64,000 nucleotides of DNA from Nocardioides sp. zg-1308. Lineage in GTDB: Bacteria; Actinomycetota; Actinomycetes; Propionibacteriales; Nocardioidaceae. The DNA is taken from assembly GCF_013155375.1 (NCBI RefSeq), contig NZ_JABJQY010000004.1, positions 434,001 through 498,000 on the forward strand, read 5' to 3'. Both the position numbers and the translations under genes were made by a program. The notes beneath the pieces are model-generated. The model saw only the letters and a program-made list of their open reading frames with translations. It searched no databases and was not told where the DNA came from. Shown piece after piece: positions 55,937 to 63,947 of the stretch (position 1 is its first letter; each line of letters opens with the position of its first letter).

Positions 55937-56290
55937 ATGATCGTGCTCAACAACACGCCCGGCGCATCGGGACTGGCTCCAGCGACCTGCACCCCATGGG
56001 TGGTTGTGGTGCTCGCCGGGGAACTCGACTTCGCTGCTTCGCACGCCCTGGACGTGCTGGACGTGGCAGTCAAGGCCCACCCGGGAGCTCACATCCTCGT
56101 CGATCTGAGTGATGTCACCTTTCTCGACCACACCGCCCTCTTCGCGTTCGCTCTGGCAAAGTCTCGCGCCGAGGCGCAAGGTGGCGTGCTGAGCCTGCAC
56201 GGCGCGAGTGTCTTCGCCCTCAAGCTGCTGGAGATCTGGCACCTCGAACCCGCCTCGTCCGAGCCGCCCGTGGGAGGCGACGCGGCCTAG
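55937..56290 (+). CDS. STAS-domain protein (anti-sigma factor antagonist-like)
   Basis: A 117-residue single STAS domain, the fold of SpoIIAA-type antagonists that bind and remove anti-sigma kinases. VVVVLAGELDFAASHALDV is the opening strand. DLSDVTFLDHTALFAFALAK lies where active antagonists have D-S-S-G. The two Ser positions here are His and Thr, so normal Ser phosphorylation is doubtful. GGAGGA lies 7 nt before the ATG. No partner kinase or sigma factor is adjacent. Confidence 0.75.
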   Translation: MIVLNNTPGASGLAPATCTPWVVVVLAGELDFAASHALDVLDVAVKAHPGAHILVDLSDVTFLDHTALFAFALAKSRAEAQGGVLSLHGASVFALKLLEIWHLEPASSEPPVGGDAA

Positions 56291-56634
56291 AAACGGCCAC
56301 TGCCCCTTGGCCGGCCCGAGCGCCTCGTCGTGTCGAGATCCGAGCTGCCAGCGTCTGCATCACCGTGGTCGTGGCGCCTGCCTACAGGCAACGCGCTCAA
56401 CCTTCAGCAGTCGAAGCCGCCTTATGGTGCCGACAGGCAGCTGCCCGCCGCACGACCTCGTGTGCAGGTCGCAGTCGCAAGGGACCGGGCGCATGGATGC
56501 GCAGCGGACCGTGTGTTGAACGCGTAGACGAATTGGTCGCGCAGAGACGTCTCCAACGGCCGCGGCTTCGCCATCGCTTCAGCACTGCCGCACGGAACCA
56601 AGGCGTGCGCCCCAAAGGAGGATTGTTCTTCATC
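56291..56634. other. non-coding gap between STAS and DUF4193 genes
   Basis: Open frames cross this stretch, but none resembles a known protein or has actinobacterial codon use. A decayed gene or a long 5' leader for the DUF4193 gene is possible. Only the AAAGGAGGA at 56614-56622 is clearly functional-looking. Confidence 0.4.
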
Positions 56635-56931
56635 ATGACCACCGATTACGACGCCTCTCGCAAGAGCGAGGAGGAGCAGAAGGAGGAGAGCCTTGAAGCT
56701 CTCCGACTCACTGCGACTGACAGAGACGCAAACTCCGGCAAGGTCGACCAAGACGAGAACGAGGCCGCCGAGGCCTTCGAGCTGCCTGGAGCTGACCTGT
56801 CGCACGAGGAGCTGACCGTCGAAGTAGTGCCTGAGCAGCACGACGAGTTTTCGTGCTCTGTGTGCTTCCTCGTGCGCCACCGCAGCGCCAAGGTGTCGGA
56901 ACACCCCTTCGTCTGCCGCGACTGCGCCTGA
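56635..56931 (+). CDS. DUF4193 family protein
   Basis: A 98-residue acidic protein. It opens MTTDYDASRKSEEEQKEESL, has AFELPGADLSHEELTVEV in the middle and ends in a zinc-ribbon-like FSCSVCFLVRHRS...FVCRDC (two C-x2-C pairs). These are the marks of the actinobacterial DUF4193 family. The Shine-Dalgarno AAAGGAGGA is strong but 12 nt from the ATG, longer than usual. Other members often lie near housekeeping genes; here the context is accessory. The function is unknown. Confidence 0.83.
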   Translation: MTTDYDASRKSEEEQKEESLEALRLTATDRDANSGKVDQDENEAAEAFELPGADLSHEELTVEVVPEQHDEFSCSVCFLVRHRSAKVSEHPFVCRDCA

Positions 56932-57013
56932 CTGTTCCCCACCGCCCCCGCGGCCAGGAAGCGCCGCTCATCGACCAGCCAAGCCTCGGCATCGCCCGGC
57001 CGACGCCACGCCG

Positions 57014-57034
57014 AGCACGGCCTACGGGCCGGCT
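57014..57034. terminator. small hairpin between convergent genes
   Basis: AGC-A-CGGCC / GGCCG-GCT forms an 8-bp stem with one bulged A and a TACG loop between the DUF4193 and HxlR genes. Confidence 0.4.
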
Positions 57035-57065
57035 GGGACGGCCCGAGAGAGGCACGCACGGGTGC

Positions 57066-57356
57066 TCATCCGGGTCGCGCCTGCTCGGCGCCCCAGCGCG
57101 CGAGCGCCTCGACCGCCCCGCGCGCGGCGAGTCCACGATCCGTCAACGCGTACGCCCGGGTGTTGTGCCGCAGCGGCAGACGGGTCAGCACGCCCGCAGC
57201 CTCCAGCTCCCGCAGTCGGGTCGCGAGCATGTTCGTCGGCACGCCCAGGTCCCGCTGCAGGTCGCCGTAACGCTGGGGCCCGTCGAGCAGTCGTTCCACG
57301 ATGAGCAGTGCCCACCGCGCCCCCAGGACGTCGAGGGCGGCGCGGAGATCGCTCAC
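57066..57356 (-). CDS. HxlR-family winged-helix regulator
   Basis: A 96-residue DNA-binding protein. LDVLGARWALLIVERLLDGP and RYGDLQRDLGVPTNMLATRL (recognition helix) are typical of HxlR. VLTRLPLRHNTRAYALTDRG forms the wing. The N-terminal Cys used for sensing by some members is absent. The GTG start overlaps the VOC-gene stop as GTGA, so it is made with the protein it probably controls. The palindrome at 57766-57782 is its likely operator. Confidence 0.85.
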   Translation of the reverse strand: MSDLRAALDVLGARWALLIVERLLDGPQRYGDLQRDLGVPTNMLATRLRELEAAGVLTRLPLRHNTRAYALTDRGLAARGAVEALARWGAEQARPG

Positions 57357-57757
57357 GAGCCCGGGGCGGCGTCCGGCTTCATCCAGAACGGCGAGTAGTG
57401 ATAGCCGTCGGGGTCGTCGAACTGGCGCTGGTACATGAACGGGTAGTCGTCGGTGTCCCCCGCCCGGCCACCGGCGCGCTCCGCGCGCTCGACGAGCGCG
57501 TCGACCGCCTCACGGCTGCCGAGGTCGAACGAGACCGTGACCTTCGACGGCGTGTCGGGCCCGCCGACCAGGTCTTCGACGCCGCCCACGCCGGCGTACA
57601 TCTCGCGGCTGCCCAGCATGACGTACTGGTCCGGGGCGATCGCGAAGCACGACACGTTGTGGTCGGACATCTCACGGTTGAGGGTCCAGCCGAGGGCGGA
57701 GTAGAAGGCGGTCGAGCGGTCGACACTCTCGACCGGGCAGGTGATGAAGAGGCTCAT
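57353..57757 (-). CDS. VOC-family (glyoxalase-like) protein
   Basis: A 134-residue protein with two beta-alpha-beta3 units of the vicinal oxygen chelate fold. It begins MSLFITCPVESVDRSTAFYS. FDDPDGYHYSPFWM is the closing strand with a metal or substrate residue region, as in YdeH- or PhnB-like VOC proteins. It could be a lyase, a dioxygenase or a binding protein; the substrate is unknown. It leads a two-gene unit with the HxlR regulator. AAGTAT ends 6 nt before the ATG. Confidence 0.82.
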   Translation of the reverse strand: MSLFITCPVESVDRSTAFYSALGWTLNREMSDHNVSCFAIAPDQYVMLGSREMYAGVGGVEDLVGGPDTPSKVTVSFDLGSREAVDALVERAERAGGRAGDTDDYPFMYQRQFDDPDGYHYSPFWMKPDAAPGS

Positions 57758-57763
57758 GACCTC

Positions 57764-57769
57764 ATACTT
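57764..57769 (-). promoter_or_regulatory. -10 box AAGTAT of the VOC-hxlR unit
   Basis: On the minus strand AAGTAT ends 6 nt before the ATG at 57757 and overlaps the palindromic operator. Confidence 0.45.
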
Positions 57770-57782
57770 GTAAAATGCAAGT
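57766..57782. promoter_or_regulatory. palindromic operator, likely HxlR site
   Basis: ACTTGTA-AAA-TGCAAGT is a near-perfect inverted repeat in an unusually AT-rich patch. It overlaps the -10 region of the VOC-hxlR unit, where a bound regulator would block transcription. Confidence 0.6.
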
Positions 57783-57948
57783 GCGGCGTCAACCCACCCG
57801 CCGCGCCTCGTACGCGCTCATCCACAGGCGAGGTCGCCACCATCAACCGTCCCCGGCTCTGCACTGAGCGCCTGGCTCGTTGGCGTGGCGGCGGACGTCG
57901 TGATCGACCCGGCCATCGCAGTCGTGCGAGCCGAGGGAGGATGTCGCC

Positions 57949-58695
57949 ATGGTCATCAACGAGGACGTCGTACGGCGGCGGTTGTCCGAGGGACAGCCCT
58001 GCCACGGGGTGTGGAGCCTGCTGCCGGGCGTCGTGAGCGCCGAGGTCCTCGCGAGGACCGGTCCAGACTTCGTCGTCGTGGACCTGCAGCACGGGGCTGC
58101 GACAGAAGCCGAGCTCCCCGGGGTTGCCGCAGCCATCAGGGCAGCAGGCTCGGTCCCGCTCGTGCGGACACGCAGCCCGCAGTTCGCCGATGTCGGGCGC
58201 CCGCTCGACCTCGGCGCCGGCGGCGTCATCGTGCCCAACGTGCGCGACGCCGAGCACGCCCGGGAGGTCGTCGCCGCCACCCGCTACGCCCCAGCCGGTG
58301 GGCGGTCCATCGGGCGTCTGTCCGGTGGTGCCGATCAGCCGCTGGTCATCGTGATGGTGGAGACGCGGACAGCACTCGACGACCTCGACGCCATCGTGCG
58401 GGTGGAGGGGTTGGACGGGATCTACGTCGGCCCCGGGGACCTCTCCCTGTCCCTGGGGCTTGCGGGCGCCGATCGCTCGGCGGACCTGCGCCCGGTCCTG
58501 TCCTCCATCATCGCGGGCGCCGTCTCCGCCGGGATGCCTGTCGGCGTCCATGCCTACGACGGAGACGACGCCGCGCGCCATGCCGCTGAGGGAGCGACGA
58601 TCGTGACCGTCGCCGTGGACTCCGTCTCGCTGGGCGAGGTCGTGACGCACCACCTCGACATCACGCGTGGCCGGCAGGAGACGGGCTACGCCTGA
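57949..58695 (+). CDS. HpcH/HpaI-family aldolase
   Basis: A class II pyruvate aldolase of 248 residues. VVVDLQHGAATEAELPGV carries the catalytic His, VMVETRTALDDLDAI the metal Glu and GIYVGPGDLSLSLGL the metal Asp, all in family order. It would cleave a 2-keto-4-hydroxy acid to pyruvate and an aldehyde. GGGAGGATG lies about 10 nt before the ATG. It is alone, convergent with the sulfatase. The physiological substrate is unknown. Confidence 0.87.
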   Translation: MVINEDVVRRRLSEGQPCHGVWSLLPGVVSAEVLARTGPDFVVVDLQHGAATEAELPGVAAAIRAAGSVPLVRTRSPQFADVGRPLDLGAGGVIVPNVRDAEHAREVVAATRYAPAGGRSIGRLSGGADQPLVIVMVETRTALDDLDAIVRVEGLDGIYVGPGDLSLSLGLAGADRSADLRPVLSSIIAGAVSAGMPVGVHAYDGDDAARHAAEGATIVTVAVDSVSLGEVVTHHLDITRGRQETGYA

Positions 58696-58708
58696 ACGCG
58701 GTGCGTCG

Positions 58709-60451
58709 TCACGGCCGCGGCAGGACGAACGGCACCTCGTCGCCGGGCTCGATCGTGAGCGTGTCGCGGCGGTGGCGGGTCACCTGGCCCTCGGCGTACG
58801 TCCAGCCAGTCACGTCCTCGAGCACCCGGGTCGGCTGGCCCGCGCGCAGGGTCGCGAGCGGTGCGTCGGTCTCGTCGAGCCACTCGACCAGCTTCTTCCC
58901 GAGCTGCTGGACGAGCCCGCGCCTGCGGGCGGCGAGGTCGGTGGTCTCGCCGAGGTCGGCCTCGAGGTCGTAGAGCTCGAAGGAGCCGTCGGTGTAGTCG
59001 TGGTAGAGCTTCCACCGGCCGTCGCGGACGCTGGAGAACGGTCGCGACTGCAGCTGTCCCCCGAACCGGACGTAGCCCGGGACGTGGTGGAAGTGGTCAC
59101 GGTTGATCGTCGCCCCGCGGCTGAAGGCGGGCTTCAGGTCGACGCCGTCGAGCGGGACCCCGGCCGGGAGCGCGGCCTGGGCGTAGGACGCGAGGGTCGT
59201 GTAGAGGTCGGTGCTGTTGACGAGCGTCTCGTTGCTGCGACCGCCACCGCGGACCAGGTCGCGACCGCCGCTCCACACGATCCACGGGACGCGGACGCCG
59301 CCTTCGTACTTGAAGCCCTTGTCCTCGCGGAGCGGGCCGTTGTCCGCTCCCGCCTCGACGGGGTCCTCCTCGCCGCCGTTGTCGGAGGTGAAGATGACCA
59401 GGGTGTTGTCCGCGAGCGGCTTGCCGCCGTTGCGCGGGTCGGGGGTCTCCTCGAGGTAGTCGACGATCCGGGCCACCGACTGGTCGACTCCCTCGGTCAG
59501 GGCGCCGTACGACGGCTTGGCCGGGGAGCTGCCGGGGGCCTTGGCCCGGTACTTCACGAGCAGGTCGGGGCGGGCCTGGGCGTCGTTGACCGGGAAGTGC
59601 GGAGCGAACTCGCTGACGAAGGCGAAGAACGGCTCGTCCTTGCTGCGGTCGATGAAGTCGATGGCCGCGTCGGTCTGCGCGTCGGTCACGTGCTTGTCGG
59701 TGCCGACCAGTGCGTCGAGCTGGGCCTCGCTGACGCCGCGGCTGTAGGGCGCGATGTTCGCGTCGACGTAGTCCTGGGTGTAGTCGGCTGCGAACTGGTC
59801 GAGGCTCGGCGACACCGAGTCGTTGAACTGGTTGCTCGTCGCGAAGTAGTAGGTCGCGTGCGAGTTCTGGCTGCCGCCCCAGTTCTCGTCGTAGCCGTGG
59901 CTGGCGACGATCTCGTCCGCAGACCCCGCCACGTGGAACTTGCCCGAGTAGCCGGTGGCGTAGCCGGCCCGCTGCAGGGTCTCGCCGAGGGTCGTGTAGT
60001 CGGTGGGAACCGCCGAGCGACCATCGGCCGGACGACCGTGCGGGGCACCGAGCAGGGGGTCGCCCGCCTGGCCGGCGATGCCGCTCACGGCGTACACGTT
60101 GTTGGTCGGGCGGGTGGCGTACTGGCCGGTGTGCAATGCGGTCCGGGTCGGGCTGCACTGCACCGAGGCATAGGCCTCCGTGAAGACCTGGCCCTCCGCG
60201 GCGAGCTGGTCGAGGTGCGGCGTCTCGTTGAAGTCGTTGGCGAAGCCGCCGTTGGGCAGGCCGCTGCTGAGGTCGGCCCAACCGAGGTCGTCGGCCATGA
60301 CGAACACGAGGTTGGGGCGTGGCGCCTTGTCGCGCGGTGCGGCAGCGCCCGGGGCGCTGTCCGGCTGCACGACACCGAGGGCCGGCGCGACGCTGGTGAG
60401 CGTGAGCACGGCCGGGAGGGCCAGGGCCGTGAACATCTTCCGAGGGGGCAT
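58709..60451 (-). CDS. secreted sulfatase
   Basis: An exported sulfuric-ester hydrolase of 580 residues. The signal peptide is MPPRKMFTALALPAVLTLTS, ending near ALG. MADDLGWADL gives metal Asp residues. VQCSPTRTALHTGQ holds the C-x-P-x-R motif whose Cys becomes formylglycine; the fourth position is Thr, not the usual Ser. FTSDNGGEED gives the later metal residues. The activating enzyme is coded just upstream in the opposite direction. AAGGA lies 7 nt before the ATG. The substrate is unknown. Confidence 0.9.
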   Translation of the reverse strand: MPPRKMFTALALPAVLTLTSVAPALGVVQPDSAPGAAAPRDKAPRPNLVFVMADDLGWADLSSGLPNGGFANDFNETPHLDQLAAEGQVFTEAYASVQCSPTRTALHTGQYATRPTNNVYAVSGIAGQAGDPLLGAPHGRPADGRSAVPTDYTTLGETLQRAGYATGYSGKFHVAGSADEIVASHGYDENWGGSQNSHATYYFATSNQFNDSVSPSLDQFAADYTQDYVDANIAPYSRGVSEAQLDALVGTDKHVTDAQTDAAIDFIDRSKDEPFFAFVSEFAPHFPVNDAQARPDLLVKYRAKAPGSSPAKPSYGALTEGVDQSVARIVDYLEETPDPRNGGKPLADNTLVIFTSDNGGEEDPVEAGADNGPLREDKGFKYEGGVRVPWIVWSGGRDLVRGGGRSNETLVNSTDLYTTLASYAQAALPAGVPLDGVDLKPAFSRGATINRDHFHHVPGYVRFGGQLQSRPFSSVRDGRWKLYHDYTDGSFELYDLEADLGETTDLAARRRGLVQQLGKKLVEWLDETDAPLATLRAGQPTRVLEDVTGWTYAEGQVTRHRRDTLTIEPGDEVPFVLPRP

Positions 60452-60606
60452 TGATGGTCCTTGTCCGAGTGGGTTCGAGCAGTTCCGAGTGGTCTGGCGC
60501 TAATTTGCACCTTCTCTATGTACTTACTCTAGTCAGGCAACCGCTCGTGGGACGACCCCGTCCACGGCCCCGGCGCCTGAACCGGATCAAGACCATCGAC
60601 CTGCTG

Positions 60607-60612
60607 TACTTT
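60607..60612 (+). promoter_or_regulatory. -10 box TACTTT, leaderless start
   Basis: TACTTT ends 6 nt before the ATG at 60619, in a locally AT-rich gap shared with the divergent sulfatase promoter. Confidence 0.55.
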
Positions 60613-60618
60613 TGTCCC

Positions 60619-61617
60619 ATGGCGACGCACCTCGAGGCATCCCACGTCGGGTCGTGCTGCGCCCCGACGACCGACCGGTCGGCACCGGTGGCGGAGCGCC
60701 CGCCGGAGGCAGTCCTGGCGCGAGGCGCGCGCAGCACGCGGGGCCAGGTGCGCGTGCCCGCCGGGGACTTCTGGATGGGTGACAGCCACGGTGACGGGTA
60801 CGCCGCCGACGGCGAGCGGCCGGTCCACCTCGTGCGGCTGTCGTCCTACCTCATCGACTCCAGGGCCGTCACCAACGCCCAGTTCGCCGCGTTCGCCAAG
60901 GCGACCGGCCACGTCACCGACGCCGAGCGCGACGGCGTCTCGGCGGTCTTCCACCTGGCTGTCCAGGCGGCACCCGCCGACGTCCTGCAGCGCGCCGCCG
61001 GCGTCCCGTGGTGGCTCGCCGTGCGCGGTGCCGACTGGCGCCACCCGGCGGGACCGCGCTCGAGCATCGCCGACCTCCAGAACCACCCCGTCGTCCACGT
61101 GTCCTGGCGCGACGCGCAGGCCTACTGCACCTGGGCCGGCAAGCGACTGCCGACCGAGGCCGAGTGGGAGCACGCGGCGCGCGGGGGTCTCGACCGCGCG
61201 CGCTACCCGTGGGGCGACGACCTGATGAGCGGCGGCCGGTGGCGGTGCAACATCTGGCAGGGCGACTTCCCGCGCCGCAACACCCTCGACGACGGCCACC
61301 TCACCACCGCGCCGGCGACCGCCTTCCAGCCCAACGGCTACGGGCTGCACAACACCGTCGGCAACGTGTGGGAGTGGTGCCAGGACGCCTTCCGCCCCAC
61401 CGAGTACGCCGAGCGCGCGGGCGAGGAGGCGGTCGTCGACCCGGTGGCGAGCGATCCGACCGGCACGGACGAGGCCCAGGTGTCGCGCGTGATGCGCGGC
61501 GGGTCGTACCTCTGCCACGACAGCTACTGCAACCGCTACCGCGTGGCGGCCCGCTCGTCGAACACGGCGGAGTCCTCGTCGGGCAACATCGGGTTCCGCT
61601 GCGCCAACGACGCCTGA
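60619..61617 (+). CDS. formylglycine-generating enzyme
   Basis: A copper-dependent oxidase of 332 residues that turns the sulfatase Cys into formylglycine. GDFWMGDSHGDGYAADGERP opens the FGE-sulfatase fold. GKRLPTEAEWEHAARGG and GNVWEWCQDAF are family marks. RGGSYLCHDSYCNRYRVAAR keeps both active Cys of the copper site. It has no signal peptide, as expected for cytosolic action before export. It lies between two sulfatase genes, both of which it probably serves. Confidence 0.94.
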   Translation: MATHLEASHVGSCCAPTTDRSAPVAERPPEAVLARGARSTRGQVRVPAGDFWMGDSHGDGYAADGERPVHLVRLSSYLIDSRAVTNAQFAAFAKATGHVTDAERDGVSAVFHLAVQAAPADVLQRAAGVPWWLAVRGADWRHPAGPRSSIADLQNHPVVHVSWRDAQAYCTWAGKRLPTEAEWEHAARGGLDRARYPWGDDLMSGGRWRCNIWQGDFPRRNTLDDGHLTTAPATAFQPNGYGLHNTVGNVWEWCQDAFRPTEYAERAGEEAVVDPVASDPTGTDEAQVSRVMRGGSYLCHDSYCNRYRVAARSSNTAESSSGNIGFRCANDA

Positions 61618-61656
61618 CCCGACGTGCTCCGGTCGGACGGCCGGGTTGCCGAGGGG

Positions 61657-62910
61657 CTAGACCTCTCGCGCGCGCAGCTCCTTCCCCCGCGCCTGACGGA
61701 GCAGCGTCAACCGCCGGGACACGTCGGTCACGTCGGCTCCCCGGCGGCTCTCGAGCTGGTGGGGATCGGACTCCAGGTCGTAGAGCTCCCACTCCCCGCG
61801 CTCGTGGTGCTCGATGTAGGCGGTGGACCCCTCCCGCAGCATCGCCCACCCCAGGTCGGGGTTCTCGACCAGGAGGCGGCGTCGCCAACGCCCCCAGTCG
61901 CCGGTGCGCAGCGGCTGCAGCATCGAGCGCCCCGACAGGTCCCGGCCGGCGTCGGGATCGAGGCCGGCGATGTCGAGGGTGGTCGGCATCAGGTCGACCT
62001 GCGAGACGAGCGCGCGTCGGGTGCCGGGCCTGACCCCGGGGCCGCGGACGACGTACGGAATGCCGCTCGACTCCTCGTAGGGCTGCTCCTTGTGGACCAG
62101 GCGGTGCTCGCCGAGCAGGTAGCCGTTGTCGGAGACGAGGAAGATCCAGGTCCGCCTCAGCTGACCGGTCTTCCTCAGCAGCGCGAGCAGCCGGCCGATC
62201 TGGTCGTCGAGGTCCTGGAGCTCCTCGAGCTTCCCCTCGAGCAGCCGGCGCATCTCCGCCCGCTCCTGCGGCGGCAGGTCGCGCATCCAGGTGGGCTTGT
62301 CGGACAGGTCGGCCTCGTTGAGGGCGGGCGGGTCCCACTGCACGTCGTCGAAGTCGTGGCGGTGCGCGGGCGACGGTGTGTACGGCGCGTGCGGCGCCGT
62401 CGGCCCCCACACCGCGAACCAGGGCCCGGTGTCCCGGTGGCGCCTGACGAAGCGCCGGAGCTTCCTGTAGGCGAACCGCTCCACCGCCTGGCGGCTCGCC
62501 AGCTCGCGCAGCTCTCCGTCGACGTTGACCGTCTCCCGGTCACCCACCGACGAGCCCACCCAGCGACCCCACCCGGGGGCGACGTACGTGGCGTCGCGGC
62601 CCATGCCGTTCATGTACTTGCCGAAGTAGCCCGTGTCGTAGCCGGCAGCCCGCATCCGCGTGGCGACGGTGTCGCGGTCGTGGCGCTGCGCGACGAACCG
62701 CGTGTGGGTCGCGTTGGTGAGGCAGCCGTGGTCGTGGGGGTAGCGACTCGTCAGGATGGAGGCGCGTGCCGGACCGCAGAGCGGGATTGCGGCATAGCCG
62801 CGGCTGAACTCCGCGCCCTTGCCCACGAGCCGCTTCCGCGTCCTGGGCATCCTGCTCAGCGTCCAGCGCATCTGGTCGTCGGTGATGATCCACAGCACGT
62901 TGTCCACCAT
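61657..62910 (-). CDS. sulfatase without signal peptide
   Basis: A sulfatase of 417 residues. VLWIITDDQMRWTL gives the first metal Asp pair. IPLCGPARASILTSRYPHDH holds the formylglycine motif C-G-P-A-R, with Ala where Ser is usual. FLVSDNGYLLGEHRL holds the second metal and catalytic residues. It begins directly with the catalytic fold (MVDNVLWI), so it seems cytosolic or exported by a non-classical way. TAGGCT lies 7 nt before the ATG. The substrate is unknown. Confidence 0.87.
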   Translation of the reverse strand: MVDNVLWIITDDQMRWTLSRMPRTRKRLVGKGAEFSRGYAAIPLCGPARASILTSRYPHDHGCLTNATHTRFVAQRHDRDTVATRMRAAGYDTGYFGKYMNGMGRDATYVAPGWGRWVGSSVGDRETVNVDGELRELASRQAVERFAYRKLRRFVRRHRDTGPWFAVWGPTAPHAPYTPSPAHRHDFDDVQWDPPALNEADLSDKPTWMRDLPPQERAEMRRLLEGKLEELQDLDDQIGRLLALLRKTGQLRRTWIFLVSDNGYLLGEHRLVHKEQPYEESSGIPYVVRGPGVRPGTRRALVSQVDLMPTTLDIAGLDPDAGRDLSGRSMLQPLRTGDWGRWRRRLLVENPDLGWAMLREGSTAYIEHHERGEWELYDLESDPHQLESRRGADVTDVSRRLTLLRQARGKELRAREV

Positions 62911-62917
62911 CCTCACG

Positions 62918-62923
62918 AGCCTA
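62918..62923 (-). promoter_or_regulatory. -10 box TAGGCT, leaderless start
   Basis: On the minus strand TAGGCT ends 7 nt before the ATG at 62910. Confidence 0.55.
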
Positions 62924-62971
62924 GGGCGAGACCACGCGCGTGTCGCGGGTGTCGGCGCCCGGGCAGAGGAG

Positions 62972-63871
62972 TCACCGTCGCTCCGCCGTGGCGACCACCT
63001 CACGCATCCGGTCGATCAAGGCCGCGGTGGCGGGCACGGCCTCGGCGCCGTGGCGATGGGCGAGGCCGATGTGGCGGCGTCCGAGCGCGGGGAGATCGAC
63101 CACGCGCACGTCGGGGTGGCGGTAGGCGGCGAGGGCGGAGGCGGGGAGCACCGTGACCCCCAGCCCGCGGGCCACCAGGTTCTGCACCACGACGTAGTCG
63201 TCGGTCGTGTGCCGCAGCGTCGGGGAGAAGCCGGCTGCCTGGCAGCAGGCGACGAGGTGGCTGCGGCACCGCACGCAGCCGCCGATCCAGTCCGCGTCGG
63301 CCAGGGCCGCGAGGCCACGCCGCCCGGGTCCCCGCCAGCCGGGCGGCACGACGAGGTGCACCGGCTCGTCGAGCATAGGCTGCCAGGTCAGCAGGCCCAT
63401 GGCCTCCGGCGGGCCGTCGTACCCGAAGACGAGGGCGAGGTCGGAGTCCCCCGCCGCGACGGCGGCCATCGCCTCGGGCGGCTCCGCCTCGTCGAGGCCG
63501 ACCTCGATCTCGGGATGGTCGACTGCGAGCGCGCCGATGGCCTCGGGCACCAGGGTGGCTGCGGCCGACGGGAAGGCCGTGAGCCGGACCCGCCCCGCCC
63601 GCAGCTGGGTGAGGGCGGCGAGCTCCTCCTCGGCGGCGTGCAGCTCGGCGGCGAGGACGTCGGCACGGCGGAGGAGCGCCACCCCGGCCTCGGTCGGGGT
63701 CGCCCCGCTGGGACCGCGCAGGAGCAGGGGCCCTCCGACGTCCCGCTCGATCCGGGCGAGGTGCTGGCTGACGGCGGGCTGGGTCCACCCGAGCGCCCGG
63801 GCGGCGGCGCTGATCGATCCCTGCCGGGCCACCTCGCGGAAGATCAGGACGCGTCGGGGATCAAGGCTCAT
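62972..63871 (-). CDS. LysR-family transcriptional regulator
   Basis: A regulator of 299 residues. The N-terminal helix-turn-helix has REVARQGSISAAARALGWTQ followed by PAVSQHLARIE. The remainder is the two-lobed effector domain (VRLTAFPSAAATLVPEAIGA, and a Cys-rich CVRCRSHLVACC near 215). ATG 63871 has GATGCT 6 nt upstream. It is divergent from the racemase gene, and LysR proteins usually control the divergent neighbour. The effector is unknown. Confidence 0.9.
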   Translation of the reverse strand: MSLDPRRVLIFREVARQGSISAAARALGWTQPAVSQHLARIERDVGGPLLLRGPSGATPTEAGVALLRRADVLAAELHAAEEELAALTQLRAGRVRLTAFPSAAATLVPEAIGALAVDHPEIEVGLDEAEPPEAMAAVAAGDSDLALVFGYDGPPEAMGLLTWQPMLDEPVHLVVPPGWRGPGRRGLAALADADWIGGCVRCRSHLVACCQAAGFSPTLRHTTDDYVVVQNLVARGLGVTVLPASALAAYRHPDVRVVDLPALGRRHIGLAHRHGAEAVPATAALIDRMREVVATAERR

Positions 63872-63947
63872 GGGCCTAGCATCGCTTATGGGCCGCCCAA
63901 GGAGAACGGGGGTTCCTTTGAGCCCGCCGGTTGACCACCATGGAGCC

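Noticed and set aside
55471..57065. Integrated mobile element at tRNA-Val
   Set aside because: No integrase, transposase, inverted repeat or copy of the tRNA 3' end was found in the interval.
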